DNA of 64,000 bases from the NCBI RefSeq assembly GCF_001457775.1, contig NZ_CYSG01000009.1, forward strand, positions 62,001-126,000, in the 5' to 3' direction. Each line of letters begins with the position of its first letter. The stretch's first letter is position 1. Positions 1-8,173 of the stretch are shown one piece after another. Source of the stretch: Phaeobacter sp. CECT 5382 (lineage in GTDB: Bacteria; Pseudomonadota; Alphaproteobacteria; Rhodobacterales; Rhodobacteraceae). The position numbers and the translations under genes are program-made. The notes beneath the pieces are model-generated. The model saw only the letters and a list, made by a program, of their open reading frames with translations, was not told the DNA's origin and did not search any database.

Positions 1-408
1 GGCTGCCCCCTCGTTCAGCTCCCCTGAGAGCGTCAGAGAGGACAGGCGCGGCAAGGTCGGATCGCCAATCTCAGGGATTTGCACCTTTGTCAGACGCAGA
101 AGAACCCCTCCGTTTGCGTCCAAACTCAAAGCTTGCAGCCAGTCCTCAACAAAGAGCGTCACCATCGGTGTCAGCTCATCACCACTCATGCCGCGCAACA
201 GATCGTAGTCAGTCGACTGGTCACTGGTGTCAGTATCTACCTGCCCATCCAGGTCAATCCCGGCCAGAAAGGCTTCGACGTTCATCGCCAGTGTCAGAGT
301 GATGTCACCCTCGGCGACCGAAAAATCGGCAATTGTGGGCGTAACCTCATGCGCCTGTGTCCGTTTGGGCAAACTCAGCAACGGGCTTGACAGTAACACG
401 AGGATCAT
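1..408 (-). CDS. HupE/UreJ-family protein, N-terminal part (runs off the window)
   Basis: The minus strand is open from about 441 to the first base of the window, so the C-terminal part is missing. I chose the ATG at 408; a GTG at 411 and a TTG at 441 are in frame, and the TTG would give a more basic n-region. The product begins with a hydrophobic signal segment ending in an Ala-His motif (TQAHEV), followed by an exported domain with a GIDLDG motif and many acidic residues. This N-terminal style is known from Rhodobacteraceae HupE/UreJ_2 proteins, whose membrane part would lie outside the window. It diverges from a DUF4198 gene; such pairs occur in metal-related loci. The family is inferred from remembered similarity, and the function is unproven. 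Confidence 0.55.
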   Translation of the reverse strand, partial: MILVLLSSPLLSLPKRTQAHEVTPTIADFSVAEGDITLTLAMNVEAFLAGIDLDGQVDTDTSDQSTDYDLLRGMSGDELTPMVTLFVEDWLQALSLDANGGVLLRLTKVQIPEIGDPTLPRLSSLTLSGELNEGAA

Positions 409-442
409 CACCCTAACGAAGACCTGATGCAAAGATTTCAAA

Positions 443-1315
443 ATGCCCGTCCTTCTGTTTCGCCCCATAAAAACTCTACGCCCTTTCCGACTTTCTCTGA
501 TGATCTGTTACAGTGCAATCTACTGTGCCATCTTTGGTCTCGCCATCTGTTTCAGCGGGCCAGCGCATTCTCATGAGTTTTGGATCGAGCCGGAAAAATA
601 TCAAGTCTTTTCCGACACCTCATTGATAGCGGATCTGCGGAACGGACAAATGTTCACTGGGGCTCGCCTGCCCTATCTGGATCACAACATTGCGCGTTTT
701 GACATTGTTCAACACGACAAGATTACTCCCTATGCGGGGCGCATGGGAGATTTGCCTGCCCTGCGTCTGCCAAATATTCAATCCGGCCTTCTGATAGCCC
801 TGCATGAAACCACACCTGATGATATCACGTATGACAGTTTCGAAGAGTTCGAAGCCTTTGCCCGCGACAAAGGACTGGGTGAGCTACGCGACCCGCACTT
901 GGCACGCGGCCTGCCGCTTGCTGGGTTCGTCGAGCACTACAGCAGACACACAAAGCTGCTTGTGGCGGTTGGGGATGGTGCGGGCACTGACAGGGCCTTT
1001 GGGCTGGAGGGCGAGTTTGTGGTGCAGGCAAATCCCTATACCAGCACCCTTTCCTCTCTTCCTGTCCGCCTACTGTACCAAAACAAACCCAGACAAGAGG
1101 TTCAGGTAGAGGTTTTTGAAAAGCACTCAGATGGCACGGTGAACAAATTTCTGGCTCTGACAGACAAAGACGGTCTGGTCGAAGTTCCTGTCATCAAAGG
1201 CTGTCGCTATCTGTTGAATGCCGTAGTCCTGCGCCCAAGCCCTGCCGAAACCGGAGCAGTCTGGCAGACCATCTGGGCCTCTTTGGTTTTTGCGATACCC
1301 GGCGCTGCGCAATAA
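443..1315 (+). CDS. DUF4198-family exported protein (NikM-like)
   Basis: A protein of about 290 residues with an N-terminal hydrophobic segment ending in a His-rich cleavage region (PAHSHEFWIEP), the usual opening of DUF4198 proteins. These are periplasmic or membrane-anchored proteins often found beside nickel/cobalt uptake genes and resemble the NikM accessory component. The C-terminus (AVWQTIWASLVFAIP) is again hydrophobic and may be a second membrane anchor. The ATG at 443 has no good Shine-Dalgarno sequence; ATG at 500 is an alternative that still keeps a signal peptide. It is divergent from the HupE/UreJ-like gene with almost no spacer, so the two promoters must overlap coding or signal-peptide sequence. 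Metal specificity cannot be read from the sequence. Confidence 0.75.
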   Translation: MPVLLFRPIKTLRPFRLSLMICYSAIYCAIFGLAICFSGPAHSHEFWIEPEKYQVFSDTSLIADLRNGQMFTGARLPYLDHNIARFDIVQHDKITPYAGRMGDLPALRLPNIQSGLLIALHETTPDDITYDSFEEFEAFARDKGLGELRDPHLARGLPLAGFVEHYSRHTKLLVAVGDGAGTDRAFGLEGEFVVQANPYTSTLSSLPVRLLYQNKPRQEVQVEVFEKHSDGTVNKFLALTDKDGLVEVPVIKGCRYLLNAVVLRPSPAETGAVWQTIWASLVFAIPGAAQ

Positions 1316-1389
1316 GCAGCCTTTCCCTTGGTCACCGCTGGGCTTCTTGCCGCTTGCGAGGCGCGACAAAAGGTTGCAATAGGGATGCC

Positions 1390-2313
1390 ATGACACAGGT
1401 TTCCTCTTCCACGCTAGCGCCCAGACCACAGGTTCTTTGTATTGGTTCCGTGCTTTGGGATGTTATTGGCCGCAGCCCTGCAGAAATGCGGCGCGGCTCC
1501 GACATGCCCGGGCGCATCAGCCGCCTGCCCGGTGGTGTGGCGATGAACATCGCCATGACTCTGGCGCGCTTTGGTCTTTCCCCTTCACTGCTCAGCGCGG
1601 TCGGCCGCGACGCCGAAGGCGATGAGCTTATTGCCGCCTGCGCCCATCTTGGCTGTCTGACAGATCATGTCTACCGCTCTGAGGATCTGCCAACAGATCG
1701 CTATATGGCAGTTGAGGGGGGCAATGGCCTGATTGCCGCCATTGCCGATGCGCATTCGCTGGAGGCCGCAGGCGACAAGATCCTGCGCCCACTTACCGAC
1801 GGGACGCTGGGCTCTGCCGTGGCACCGTATGAAGGCCCGATCGCACTGGATGGCAATCTGACCCTTTCTTTGCTGGGCCAAATCGCCGCAGACCCGGCCT
1901 TTGCAAAGGCCGATCTGCGCGTTGCCCCGGCCTCTCCTGGCAAGGCCGAACGGCTGCGCCCCTTTCTGACCCAAACCCATGGCACGCTCTATGTGAACCT
2001 CGAAGAGGCCGGCATCCTGTGCCAGGAAGCGTTTACCGATAGCGAAACCGCCGCGCTAGCCCTGCTGGACCGCGGTGCCGCCCGGGTTCTGGTGACCGAT
2101 GGCGGCTCCTCTGCCAGCGAAGCCAGTATCCAAACCCGCGATGCCATCACGCTTGTGCCGCCGCGCGTCACTGTTGCCCGGGTCACCGGAGCCGGAGACA
2201 CCTTCATGGCAGCCCATATTGTTGCCGAGACCCGTGGCGATGACCGCAAGAGCGCTTTGGCCGCCGCTCTGCAGGCCGCCGCTACCTATGTTTCAGGAGA
2301 ACCCCCACTGTGA
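1390..2313 (+). CDS. psuK: PfkB-family sugar kinase, probable pseudouridine kinase
   Basis: A ribokinase-fold protein of about 307 residues. The N-terminus carries the substrate-binding PfkB signature (VLCIGSVLWDV, then RLPGGVAMNIA) and the C-terminus the anion-hole and catalytic-base motif GAGDTFMAA. It is followed, with a 4-base GTGA overlap, by pseudouridine-5'-phosphate glycosidase, which strongly supports a role in phosphorylating pseudouridine to its 5'-phosphate in RNA-nucleoside salvage. The ATG at 1390 is chosen because AGGG precedes it and because the upstream in-frame extension (start at 1354) does not look like kinase sequence. Family membership is seen in the sequence; substrate is inferred from the neighbour. 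Confidence 0.85.
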   Translation: MTQVSSSTLAPRPQVLCIGSVLWDVIGRSPAEMRRGSDMPGRISRLPGGVAMNIAMTLARFGLSPSLLSAVGRDAEGDELIAACAHLGCLTDHVYRSEDLPTDRYMAVEGGNGLIAAIADAHSLEAAGDKILRPLTDGTLGSAVAPYEGPIALDGNLTLSLLGQIAADPAFAKADLRVAPASPGKAERLRPFLTQTHGTLYVNLEEAGILCQEAFTDSETAALALLDRGAARVLVTDGGSSASEASIQTRDAITLVPPRVTVARVTGAGDTFMAAHIVAETRGDDRKSALAAALQAAATYVSGEPPL

Positions 2314-3224
2314 TCGAGATCCAGTATTCCGCCGAAGTCGCCGCAGCCCGCGCTGCAGGCACCGCAATTGTTGCTCTGGAGAGCACCATCATCACTCATG
2401 GCATGCCCTTCCCACAAAATGTTGAAGTGGCCGCGCAGGTGGAGCAGGATATCCGTGACACCGGAGCCATCCCTGCCACCATGGCCGTCATCAAGGGGGT
2501 TTTGCACGTCGGTCTTGAAACAGATCAATTGCAAGCGCTGGGACAGGCGCAGGGCGTCGCCAAGGTGTCGCGCGCCGATATGCCTGTCTGCCTGGCCATG
2601 GGCAAAACCGGGGCGACAACTGTCGCCGCAACCATGATTGCTGCCCGCCTTGCCGGTATTGATGTCTTTGCAACCGGCGGTATTGGCGGCGTTCACAAAG
2701 GCGCCGAGCATAGCTTTGACATCTCAGCTGACCTGATGGAGCTGGCGCAGACCCCGATGACCGTGGTTGCAGCCGGCGCCAAGGCTATTTTGGACATTCC
2801 CAAAACACTGGAAGTCCTTGAAACCCAAGGGGTTCCGGTGATCGCCTACGGTCAGGACAGCATTCCGGCCTTCTGGTCGTCGCAGTCCGACCTGAACGCC
2901 CCTTTGCGGATGGATACCGCCCGCGATATCGCTCGCAGCCACGCCATGCGGCAAGCCATGGCACTGCCGGGGGGACAGTTGATTGCCAATCCGATCCCAG
3001 CGGATGCGGAAATTGCCGCCGAGGTTCTGGCACCTGTGATTGCGCAGGCACAGGCCGAAGCCGATGCGCAGGGCGTCACAGGCAAGGCGGTCACGCCGTT
3101 TCTGCTGCAACGGATCTTTGAGCTCACAGAGGGACGGTCGCTCACGGCCAATATCGCCCTCGTGCGCAACAATGCCCGCCTGGCCGCCGAAATTGCCAAA
3201 GAACTGGTCAAGCTGAAGGCATAA
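2310..3224 (+). CDS. psuG: pseudouridine-5'-phosphate glycosidase
   Basis: A protein of about 304 residues typical of PsuG, which reversibly cleaves the C-glycosidic bond of pseudouridine 5'-phosphate to uracil and ribose 5-phosphate in the cytoplasm. The N-terminus has the family sequence VALESTIITHGMP, and the middle has the conserved FATGGIGGVHKGAE block. The start is GTG, sharing bases with the stop of psuK, so translation is probably coupled. The gene pair accounts for a complete pseudouridine degradation route except uptake; no nucleoside transporter gene is adjacent. Confidence 0.93.
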   Translation: MIEIQYSAEVAAARAAGTAIVALESTIITHGMPFPQNVEVAAQVEQDIRDTGAIPATMAVIKGVLHVGLETDQLQALGQAQGVAKVSRADMPVCLAMGKTGATTVAATMIAARLAGIDVFATGGIGGVHKGAEHSFDISADLMELAQTPMTVVAAGAKAILDIPKTLEVLETQGVPVIAYGQDSIPAFWSSQSDLNAPLRMDTARDIARSHAMRQAMALPGGQLIANPIPADAEIAAEVLAPVIAQAQAEADAQGVTGKAVTPFLLQRIFELTEGRSLTANIALVRNNARLAAEIAKELVKLKA

Positions 3225-3356
3225 TCCCCTTTCCTGCGCCATTGCCATTGCTCTGGCGCAGATCAGTACCTAGGTTCTGCCAGAAGAAACTCGTTCCATG
3301 ATGTCAGCCTGTGACGCCAGTCTGTCTCCACCATTTTGTTCCAATGATTGCGCCTG

Positions 3357-4058
3357 ATGACCACACCCTTTGACAACGACCCCATCCGCCATCGCCCCGG
3401 TCTGTTTGCCCGGCTGCGCTCGTCGTTTTTTACCGGCATCGTGGTTATTGCCCCCGTTGGGCTGACCATCTGGCTGCTCTGGACCGTGATGGGCTGGATC
3501 GACGGTGTTATTCTGCCTCTGGTGCCGCATACAATCCTGCCTGAGCAATATATCGGCATCAATCTGCGTGGCATCGGGCTGATTATCTTTTTGTTCTTCA
3601 CCATCGTGGTTGGCTGGATCGCAAAGGGGATCATCGGTCGCTCATTGATTGGCTTTGCCGAGAACCTCGTCAACCGCATGCCAGTGGTGCGCACGATCTA
3701 TTCCGGCATCAAGCAGATATCAGAGACAGTCTTTGCGCAGTCCGAGCGCAGTTTTGAAAAGGCCTGCCTGATCCAATACCCCCGCCGCGGCATCTGGGCC
3801 ATTGGGTTCATCTCTACCACCGCCAAGGGCGAGGTCTCTGAGCGTGCGGAAACCGGTGGAGAGATGATGAGCATCTTTGTTCCGACCACGCCCAACCCCA
3901 CTTCTGGGTTTTTGCTGTTCTTTCCAAAAGAGGACGTGATCGAGCTGGATATGAGCGTCGAAGACGCTGCGAAACTGGTGATCTCTGCCGGTCTGGTCTA
4001 CCCCAACCCCAAGGATCCCAGCCAGCCGCAGCCGGTAGAGCCTCCAAAACCCAGCTAA
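3357..4058 (+). CDS. DUF502-family membrane protein
   Basis: A protein of about 233 residues. Two hydrophobic segments lie near residues 22-45 and 67-90, followed by a soluble domain with the family block MPVVRTIYSGIKQ and a proline-rich tail. This is the layout of DUF502 proteins, conserved bacterial inner-membrane proteins without an assigned function. ATG at 3357 is preferred over an in-frame TTG three codons upstream. It stands alone between psuG and a strong terminator, so it may share the psu transcript, but the gap of about 130 bases argues for its own promoter. Confidence 0.85.
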   Translation: MTTPFDNDPIRHRPGLFARLRSSFFTGIVVIAPVGLTIWLLWTVMGWIDGVILPLVPHTILPEQYIGINLRGIGLIIFLFFTIVVGWIAKGIIGRSLIGFAENLVNRMPVVRTIYSGIKQISETVFAQSERSFEKACLIQYPRRGIWAIGFISTTAKGEVSERAETGGEMMSIFVPTTPNPTSGFLLFFPKEDVIELDMSVEDAAKLVISAGLVYPNPKDPSQPQPVEPPKPS

Positions 4059-4117
4059 GCAGAACGAAACACTCGGGACCAATGGGACGGACCCAATTGG
4101 ACTGATCTGAGAAATAG

Positions 4118-4147
4118 AAAAGGAGGGCGTAGGGCCCTCCTTTTTGG
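4118..4147 (+). terminator. rho-independent terminator after the DUF502 gene
   Basis: A perfect 9-bp stem (AAGGAGGGC at 4120-4128 pairing with 4134-4142) with a five-base loop is followed by a run of T. It lies 60 bases after the DUF502 stop and before the convergent dehydrogenase gene. On the opposite strand the stem is followed by only TTT, so it is mainly a plus-strand terminator. Confidence 0.85.
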
Positions 4148-4177
4148 TTTTATAACAATTGGTAAGACGATTGAGAC

Positions 4178-4951
4178 CTAGAGCGCCGTCCAGCCGCCAT
4201 CCACGCTCAGAGTGGTGCCGGTGATCTGGGCGGCCGCATCAGAGCAGAAAAAGACCGTTGATCCTCCCAGCTGCTCCACCGTGGCAAATTCGCGCGATGG
4301 CTGACGTTCAAGCATCACCTTCTTGATCACATCCTCGCGTGACATGTTGTATTTCGCCATAGTGTCAGGGATCTGTGCCTCTACCAGGGGGGTCAGAACA
4401 TAGCCTGGGCAGATGGCATTGCAAGTGATCGCCTCTTCTGCCGTTTCCAGCGCGACGGTCTTTGTCAGGCCCACCACGCCATGTTTTGCCGCCACATAGG
4501 CGGATTTGAACGGCGAGGCCGTCAGGCCGTGTGCTGAGGCAATATTGACAATCCGCCCCCATCCGGCCGCGCGCATCATCGGCAAGGCCGCCGCTGTGGT
4601 ATGAAAGGCAGAGCTGAGATTGATGGCAATAATTGCGTTCCAGCTGTCCACCGGGAATTCATCCACCGGGGCAACATGCTGAATCCCTGCATTATTGACC
4701 AGGACATCGCAGGCTCCGGCCTGGGCAATCAATCCGCGACAGGCGTCGCCATCAGACATGTCCGCCGCAATATAGCGCGCAGCGACATCAAACTCAGCCG
4801 CGATTTGCGCTGCCAGCGCGTGATCTTCTGCCCGGTCGGTAAAGGAGTTCAACACAACATCCGCCCCGGCGCGCGCTAGTTCCCGTGCAATGCCCAGCCC
4901 AATACCTGAGTTGGATCCTGTAATAACCGCAGTTTTTCCCTTGAGCGTCAT
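4178..4951 (-). CDS. bdhA: short-chain dehydrogenase, probable 3-hydroxybutyrate dehydrogenase
   Basis: A classical SDR of 257 residues. The cofactor motif TGSNSGIGLG is at residues 10-19, NNAG near 88, the catalytic Ser in NIASAHG and the YVAAK catalytic pair in the second half. Length, the block NLSSAFHTTAAALP and the C-terminal VDGGWTAL fit NAD-dependent D-3-hydroxybutyrate dehydrogenase, which makes acetoacetate from 3-hydroxybutyrate during polyhydroxybutyrate turnover. The start at 4951 has AAGGACG just upstream; an earlier in-frame ATG at 4975 has poorer support. No PHB genes are adjacent, so the substrate rests on similarity alone. Confidence 0.82.
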   Translation of the reverse strand: MTLKGKTAVITGSNSGIGLGIARELARAGADVVLNSFTDRAEDHALAAQIAAEFDVAARYIAADMSDGDACRGLIAQAGACDVLVNNAGIQHVAPVDEFPVDSWNAIIAINLSSAFHTTAAALPMMRAAGWGRIVNIASAHGLTASPFKSAYVAAKHGVVGLTKTVALETAEEAITCNAICPGYVLTPLVEAQIPDTMAKYNMSREDVIKKVMLERQPSREFATVEQLGGSTVFFCSDAAAQITGTTLSVDGGWTAL

Positions 4952-5140
4952 CGTCCTTGCCCTTCCTGTAAACACTATCCTCGCATGTCGCGCATCCTGC
5001 CATGCTGCAGGCGCAAAAGAAACGCGTAGGACTACTTAGAAATGGCTGCTAAAGCAGCTCGGAGAGTAAAAGCTGCCGCCGCCAGTTCGGCATCGACAAG
5101 AAACACCAGAAGAATGCTCAAGAGAAAGCTACAGTCGCCC

Positions 5141-5168
5141 AAAAAAAACGCCCGCACGAAGCGGGCGT
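5141..5168 (-). terminator. strong minus-strand terminator of the candidate sRNA
   Basis: Read on the minus strand: ACGCCCGC, a five-base loop (TTCGT), GCGGGCGT and then eight T in a row. The stem is 8 bp and perfect. No coding gene reads into it on the minus strand, because the next genes to the right are on the plus strand. It therefore needs a non-coding transcript to terminate. Confidence 0.85.
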
Positions 5169-5216
5169 GAAGTTATTGAGGCAGGTTTCATACAGGCAAG
5201 AAACCTATCGAGCAGT
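5141..5216 (-). ncRNA. candidate small RNA of about 76 nt
   Basis: Three elements line up on the minus strand in the gap between the SDR and oligopeptide-binding genes: a sigma-70-like promoter (TTGGAG, 17-base spacer, TATAAA), a first hairpin with a perfect 7-bp stem (AGGTTTC/GAAACCT at 5183-5189 and 5200-5206, ten-base loop), and a GC-rich rho-independent terminator. The predicted RNA starts near 5216 and ends in the T-run at 5141. The unpaired linker and the hairpin loop (TTGCCTGTAT on the RNA strand) could be target-pairing regions, and hfq is present elsewhere in this window. I do not recognise a named family. Confidence 0.5.
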
Positions 5217-5222
5217 GACCCC

Positions 5223-5251
5223 TTTATAAGCAATTTCGCGCTTCCCTCCAA
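5223..5251 (-). promoter_or_regulatory. sigma-70-like promoter for the candidate sRNA
   Basis: On the minus strand, -35 TTGGAG (5251-5246), a spacer of exactly 17 bases, and -10 TATAAA (5228-5223). Both boxes are one or two bases from consensus. Transcription would begin around 5216. Confidence 0.5.
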
Positions 5252-5331
5252 GCTAAAAGTTTGAAATGACAAAGATGCAGCCAATAGATGTAGAGCCAAG
5301 CAAATAAGGGCAGAGCGGGATTGTTGCCAAA

Positions 5332-7155
5332 GTGAAGCCAGTTTTTTTCCAAATCCTGAAAGTCGTGACGGCGGGAATCGCGCTGTTTGGCGGGGTCCAT
5401 TTTGCACAGGCAGAATCATCCCATGGCATAGCTATGTATGGAGAGCCCGCCCTACCACCGGATTTTGTGTCTTTACCCTATGCAAACCCCGATGCCCCAA
5501 AGGGTGGCAAAGTCGTCTTTGGCAACACGGGCGGCTTTGACACGCTGAACCCATTTGCGCAAAAAGGCACGCCTCCCTGGCAGCTCAGATTTTGGGGATA
5601 CGAAAGTCTGATGGGCCGCTCCTGGGACGAAGCTTTCACTCTTTACGGGCTGTTGGCCGAATCAGTTGAAGTGCCCGAGGACCGATCTTGGGTCGAATTC
5701 ACCCTCCGCCCGGAGGCGAAATTCTCCGATGGCAGCCCGGTCACCGTCGCAGATGTGATCTGGTCCTACGAGACTTTGGGCACCCAGGGCCATCTTCGTT
5801 ATCGCGGTTTCTGGAACAAGATAGCCGAGATCAAGCAGACTGGTCCCGCCAGCCTGCGCATTACCTTCAACACCCCTGATCGAGAGCTCGCCTTGATTGC
5901 TGGGCTACGCCCGATTTTGAAAAAGGCACAGTGGCAGGGCAAGGATTTCTCGGCGTCCGGACTGAGCGAGGCCCCGATCGGAACCGGTGCCTATGTGGTG
6001 TCGGATTTTGAGGCAGGGCGCTATGTCTCTTTGCGTCGTAACCCCGACTATTGGGGGCAGAACCTGGGCTTTCGCGCTGGCACTCAGAACTTTGATGAAA
6101 TGCGTATCGATTTCTTCGGTGACCAGACAGTGCTGTTCGAGGCCTTCAAGGCCGGAGAGCTGACCACCTACCGGGAGTTCAACGCAGATAAATGGGCCTC
6201 TGCTTATAGCTTTCCAGCAGTGACCAAAGGCGATATCGTAAAGAGTGAGATCCCACATGCCCGGCCCACCGGCATGACCGGGCTGGCCTTCAATACCCGC
6301 CGCGCGCCACTGGATGATTGGCGCGTTCGCGAAGCACTTTTGCTTGCCTTCAACTTTGAATACATCAACGACACGGCAACCGGGGGTGCTCAACCGCGGA
6401 TCACCTCCTATTTTTCCAATTCCGATCTTGGGTTTCTCCCTGGCCCTGCCGCTGGCCAGGTTAACGCCTATCTAAGTCCTTTTGCAGAAGATCTTCCTCC
6501 CGACACGCTTGAAGGCTACAGCCTTCCCGAAAGTGACGGCACCAAACGCAATCGTCGAAACCTGCGCCGGGCAGCACAGCTGCTATCTCAGGCCGGATTA
6601 CAGGTCGAGGACGGCCAGTTGCGCCGCCCCGACGGAAGCCCGCTTGTTTTGAATGTTTTGCTGCGCCAGGGCGACGCCGAGATGAAGAGCATCATCGAAA
6701 TCTACGCCCGTGCATTGGAGCGTCTGGGCATTACTCTTACCTCGGATCTCGTTGACAACGCACAATATGTTGGCCGCCAAAGCGAATTCGACTTTGATCT
6801 GACCCGGGTCAGACGGGAACTTTCCCTGAGCCCGGGAAACGAGCAAAGGCTGTATTGGGGCTCTGACGGCGCCAATCAACCTGGCAGCCGCAATCTGATG
6901 GGCGTCCGCTCCGCAGCTGTGGATGCGATGATTACGCGGATGCTGACAGTCGAGGCCCCCGAAGATTTCACCGCCGCCACCCGGGCCTTGGACCGGCTTT
7001 TGATGGCAGGTCGCTATGTGATCCCGATATGGTCCTTTGACAAAGGCCGCATAGCCCATGTGAAAGAACTGGCTTTCCCGAAATACCTTCCACTTTATGG
7101 GGATCGCACCGGGTTTTTGCCTGATGTCTGGTGGTATCAACAATCTCCTGACTGA
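5332..7155 (+). CDS. extracellular solute-binding protein, oligopeptide/YejA type
   Basis: A periplasmic binding protein of 607 residues (SBP_bac_5 family). The first 28 residues form a signal peptide ending in FAQA. The block DFVSLPYANPDAPKGGKV near residues 45-62 and the SDGSPVTVADVIWSYE block are typical of the YejA subgroup that feeds microcin C/oligopeptide ABC importers. The start is GTG. No permease or ATPase genes are adjacent, so it is an orphan that must work with a transporter encoded elsewhere. The upstream neighbour is a candidate sRNA on the opposite strand, and ABC binding-protein genes are frequent sRNA targets in alphaproteobacteria, but a link here is only a suggestion. Confidence 0.88.
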   Translation: MKPVFFQILKVVTAGIALFGGVHFAQAESSHGIAMYGEPALPPDFVSLPYANPDAPKGGKVVFGNTGGFDTLNPFAQKGTPPWQLRFWGYESLMGRSWDEAFTLYGLLAESVEVPEDRSWVEFTLRPEAKFSDGSPVTVADVIWSYETLGTQGHLRYRGFWNKIAEIKQTGPASLRITFNTPDRELALIAGLRPILKKAQWQGKDFSASGLSEAPIGTGAYVVSDFEAGRYVSLRRNPDYWGQNLGFRAGTQNFDEMRIDFFGDQTVLFEAFKAGELTTYREFNADKWASAYSFPAVTKGDIVKSEIPHARPTGMTGLAFNTRRAPLDDWRVREALLLAFNFEYINDTATGGAQPRITSYFSNSDLGFLPGPAAGQVNAYLSPFAEDLPPDTLEGYSLPESDGTKRNRRNLRRAAQLLSQAGLQVEDGQLRRPDGSPLVLNVLLRQGDAEMKSIIEIYARALERLGITLTSDLVDNAQYVGRQSEFDFDLTRVRRELSLSPGNEQRLYWGSDGANQPGSRNLMGVRSAAVDAMITRMLTVEAPEDFTAATRALDRLLMAGRYVIPIWSFDKGRIAHVKELAFPKYLPLYGDRTGFLPDVWWYQQSPD

Positions 7156-7196
7156 GATCCTGGTGAGACCCCCACTGCGGAGTCTGCGCAAATGAA

Positions 7197-7238
7197 TTGA
7201 CAGTTCTAATTTATTTCCATATTTCGTGAACTATGGAA
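7197..7238 (+). promoter_or_regulatory. ars promoter with overlapping dyad operator
   Basis: A consensus -35 TTGACA (7197-7202) is followed after 17 bases by TATTTC (7220-7225). A dyad, TTCCATA at 7215-7221 and TATGGAA at 7232-7238, spans the -10 box to the start codon at 7233, an ideal place for an ArsR-type repressor. The predicted transcription start falls at or just before the ATG and no Shine-Dalgarno sequence is present, so the message may be leaderless. Confidence 0.6.
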
Positions 7239-8066
7239 AAAGAACTCGTCACTCAACTCAATGCTCTGGCACATGCCAATCGGCTCGATCTCTTTCGTCT
7301 CCTAGTGCGGCGCTATCCGGCAGGTGTGCCTGCCGGCGAAATCGCCACAGCATTGGACTTCAAACCGAATACTGCCTCTGCCTATCTGGCAACGCTGAAA
7401 CAGGCCGATCTGATCCGTCAGGAACGCCAGGGCACCTCGCTGATCTATTCCGCCAATCTTGATGGGGTGCGCGGGTTGTTTGGCGGACTGTTGACCGGAT
7501 GCTGCCAGAACCGTCCTGACATCTGCCACAGCCTTGCATCTGCACCCATTGCGCAACCAACACCGGAACGCCCCCTCAAGGTTCTGTTTCTATGCACCGG
7601 AAACTCCGCCCGCTCCATTCTGGCCGAAGCACTGCTTAGACGTGAAGGCGCTGGCAAATTTCAGGTTTTTTCCGCCGGAACACGTCCTGCCAGCAAGCCA
7701 AGCCCGGCGGTCCTTCAGCTTTTACAAAGCAAGGGCTACGACACCTCCGAGCTTAACTCCAAACAGCGCGAGGTTTATGCCGGACCTGAGGCGCCGAAGA
7801 TGGATTTCATTTTCACCGTTTGCGACCATGCCGCCAATGAAGAATGTCCCACCTGGCCGGGACAGCCGATGAGCGCGCATTGGGGGCTACCCGATCCGCT
7901 CAAGGCCCAAGGCAGCGAGGCGGAGCGCCATCTCGCCCTGCTTGAAGCCTATGCCACCCTGAAAACCCGGATCAAAAGTTTTGCGGCCCTACCGTTTGAA
8001 ACACTCGACCGGATTTCCCTGCAACACCAAACCGACGCCATAGGCGGTCAAATCGCCACAAACTGA
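7233..8066 (+). CDS. arsRC: ArsR-type repressor fused to arsenate reductase (LMW-PTP type)
   Basis: A 277-residue fusion. Residues 1-90 are a winged-helix ArsR/SmtB-type DNA-binding domain (ANRLDLFRLL, then NTASAYLATLKQADLIR recognition region). Residues about 112-250 are a low-molecular-weight phosphatase-fold arsenate reductase with the CX5R loop CTGNSAR and the acidic DP pair (GLPDP). CCQN near residue 90 may bind the metalloid. The first domain should repress the operon; the second reduces arsenate to arsenite. It heads an operon with a second ArsC and an aquaglyceroporin. Such fusions are known in alphaproteobacteria. Confidence 0.9.
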   Translation: MEKELVTQLNALAHANRLDLFRLLVRRYPAGVPAGEIATALDFKPNTASAYLATLKQADLIRQERQGTSLIYSANLDGVRGLFGGLLTGCCQNRPDICHSLASAPIAQPTPERPLKVLFLCTGNSARSILAEALLRREGAGKFQVFSAGTRPASKPSPAVLQLLQSKGYDTSELNSKQREVYAGPEAPKMDFIFTVCDHAANEECPTWPGQPMSAHWGLPDPLKAQGSEAERHLALLEAYATLKTRIKSFAALPFETLDRISLQHQTDAIGGQIATN

Positions 8067-8173
8067 CCTGTACTGACTGACCCGCACCGAACACAGGCCA
8101 CAGGTTGACGAACGAGTTGATCGACCGTGGCGCCCCTCTCTTGATTAACCACATGCTCAGAAAGCGATTTTTG

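Larger units (their letters stand above)
4952..5331. other. 380-base gap between bdhA and the binding-protein gene
   Basis: Apart from the candidate sRNA, its promoter and its terminator, this gap holds no protein gene I can support. A short plus-strand frame at 5042-5170 encodes 42 Ala/Lys/Arg-rich residues but runs through the terminator hairpin, and is treated as chance. The 5' region of the binding-protein gene (5252-5331) shows no obvious regulatory element. Confidence 0.6.

Noticed and set aside
79-427. Overlapping plus-strand frames at the left edge
   Set aside because: They are antisense to the exported minus-strand protein, which has a signal peptide and a coherent sequence; the plus-strand products look random.
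5042-5170. 42-codon plus-strand frame rich in Ala, Lys and Arg
   Set aside because: It runs through the terminator hairpin of the candidate sRNA, and its AGGA is too far from the ATG. It may still be real if conserved, but the RNA reading explains more of the sequence.
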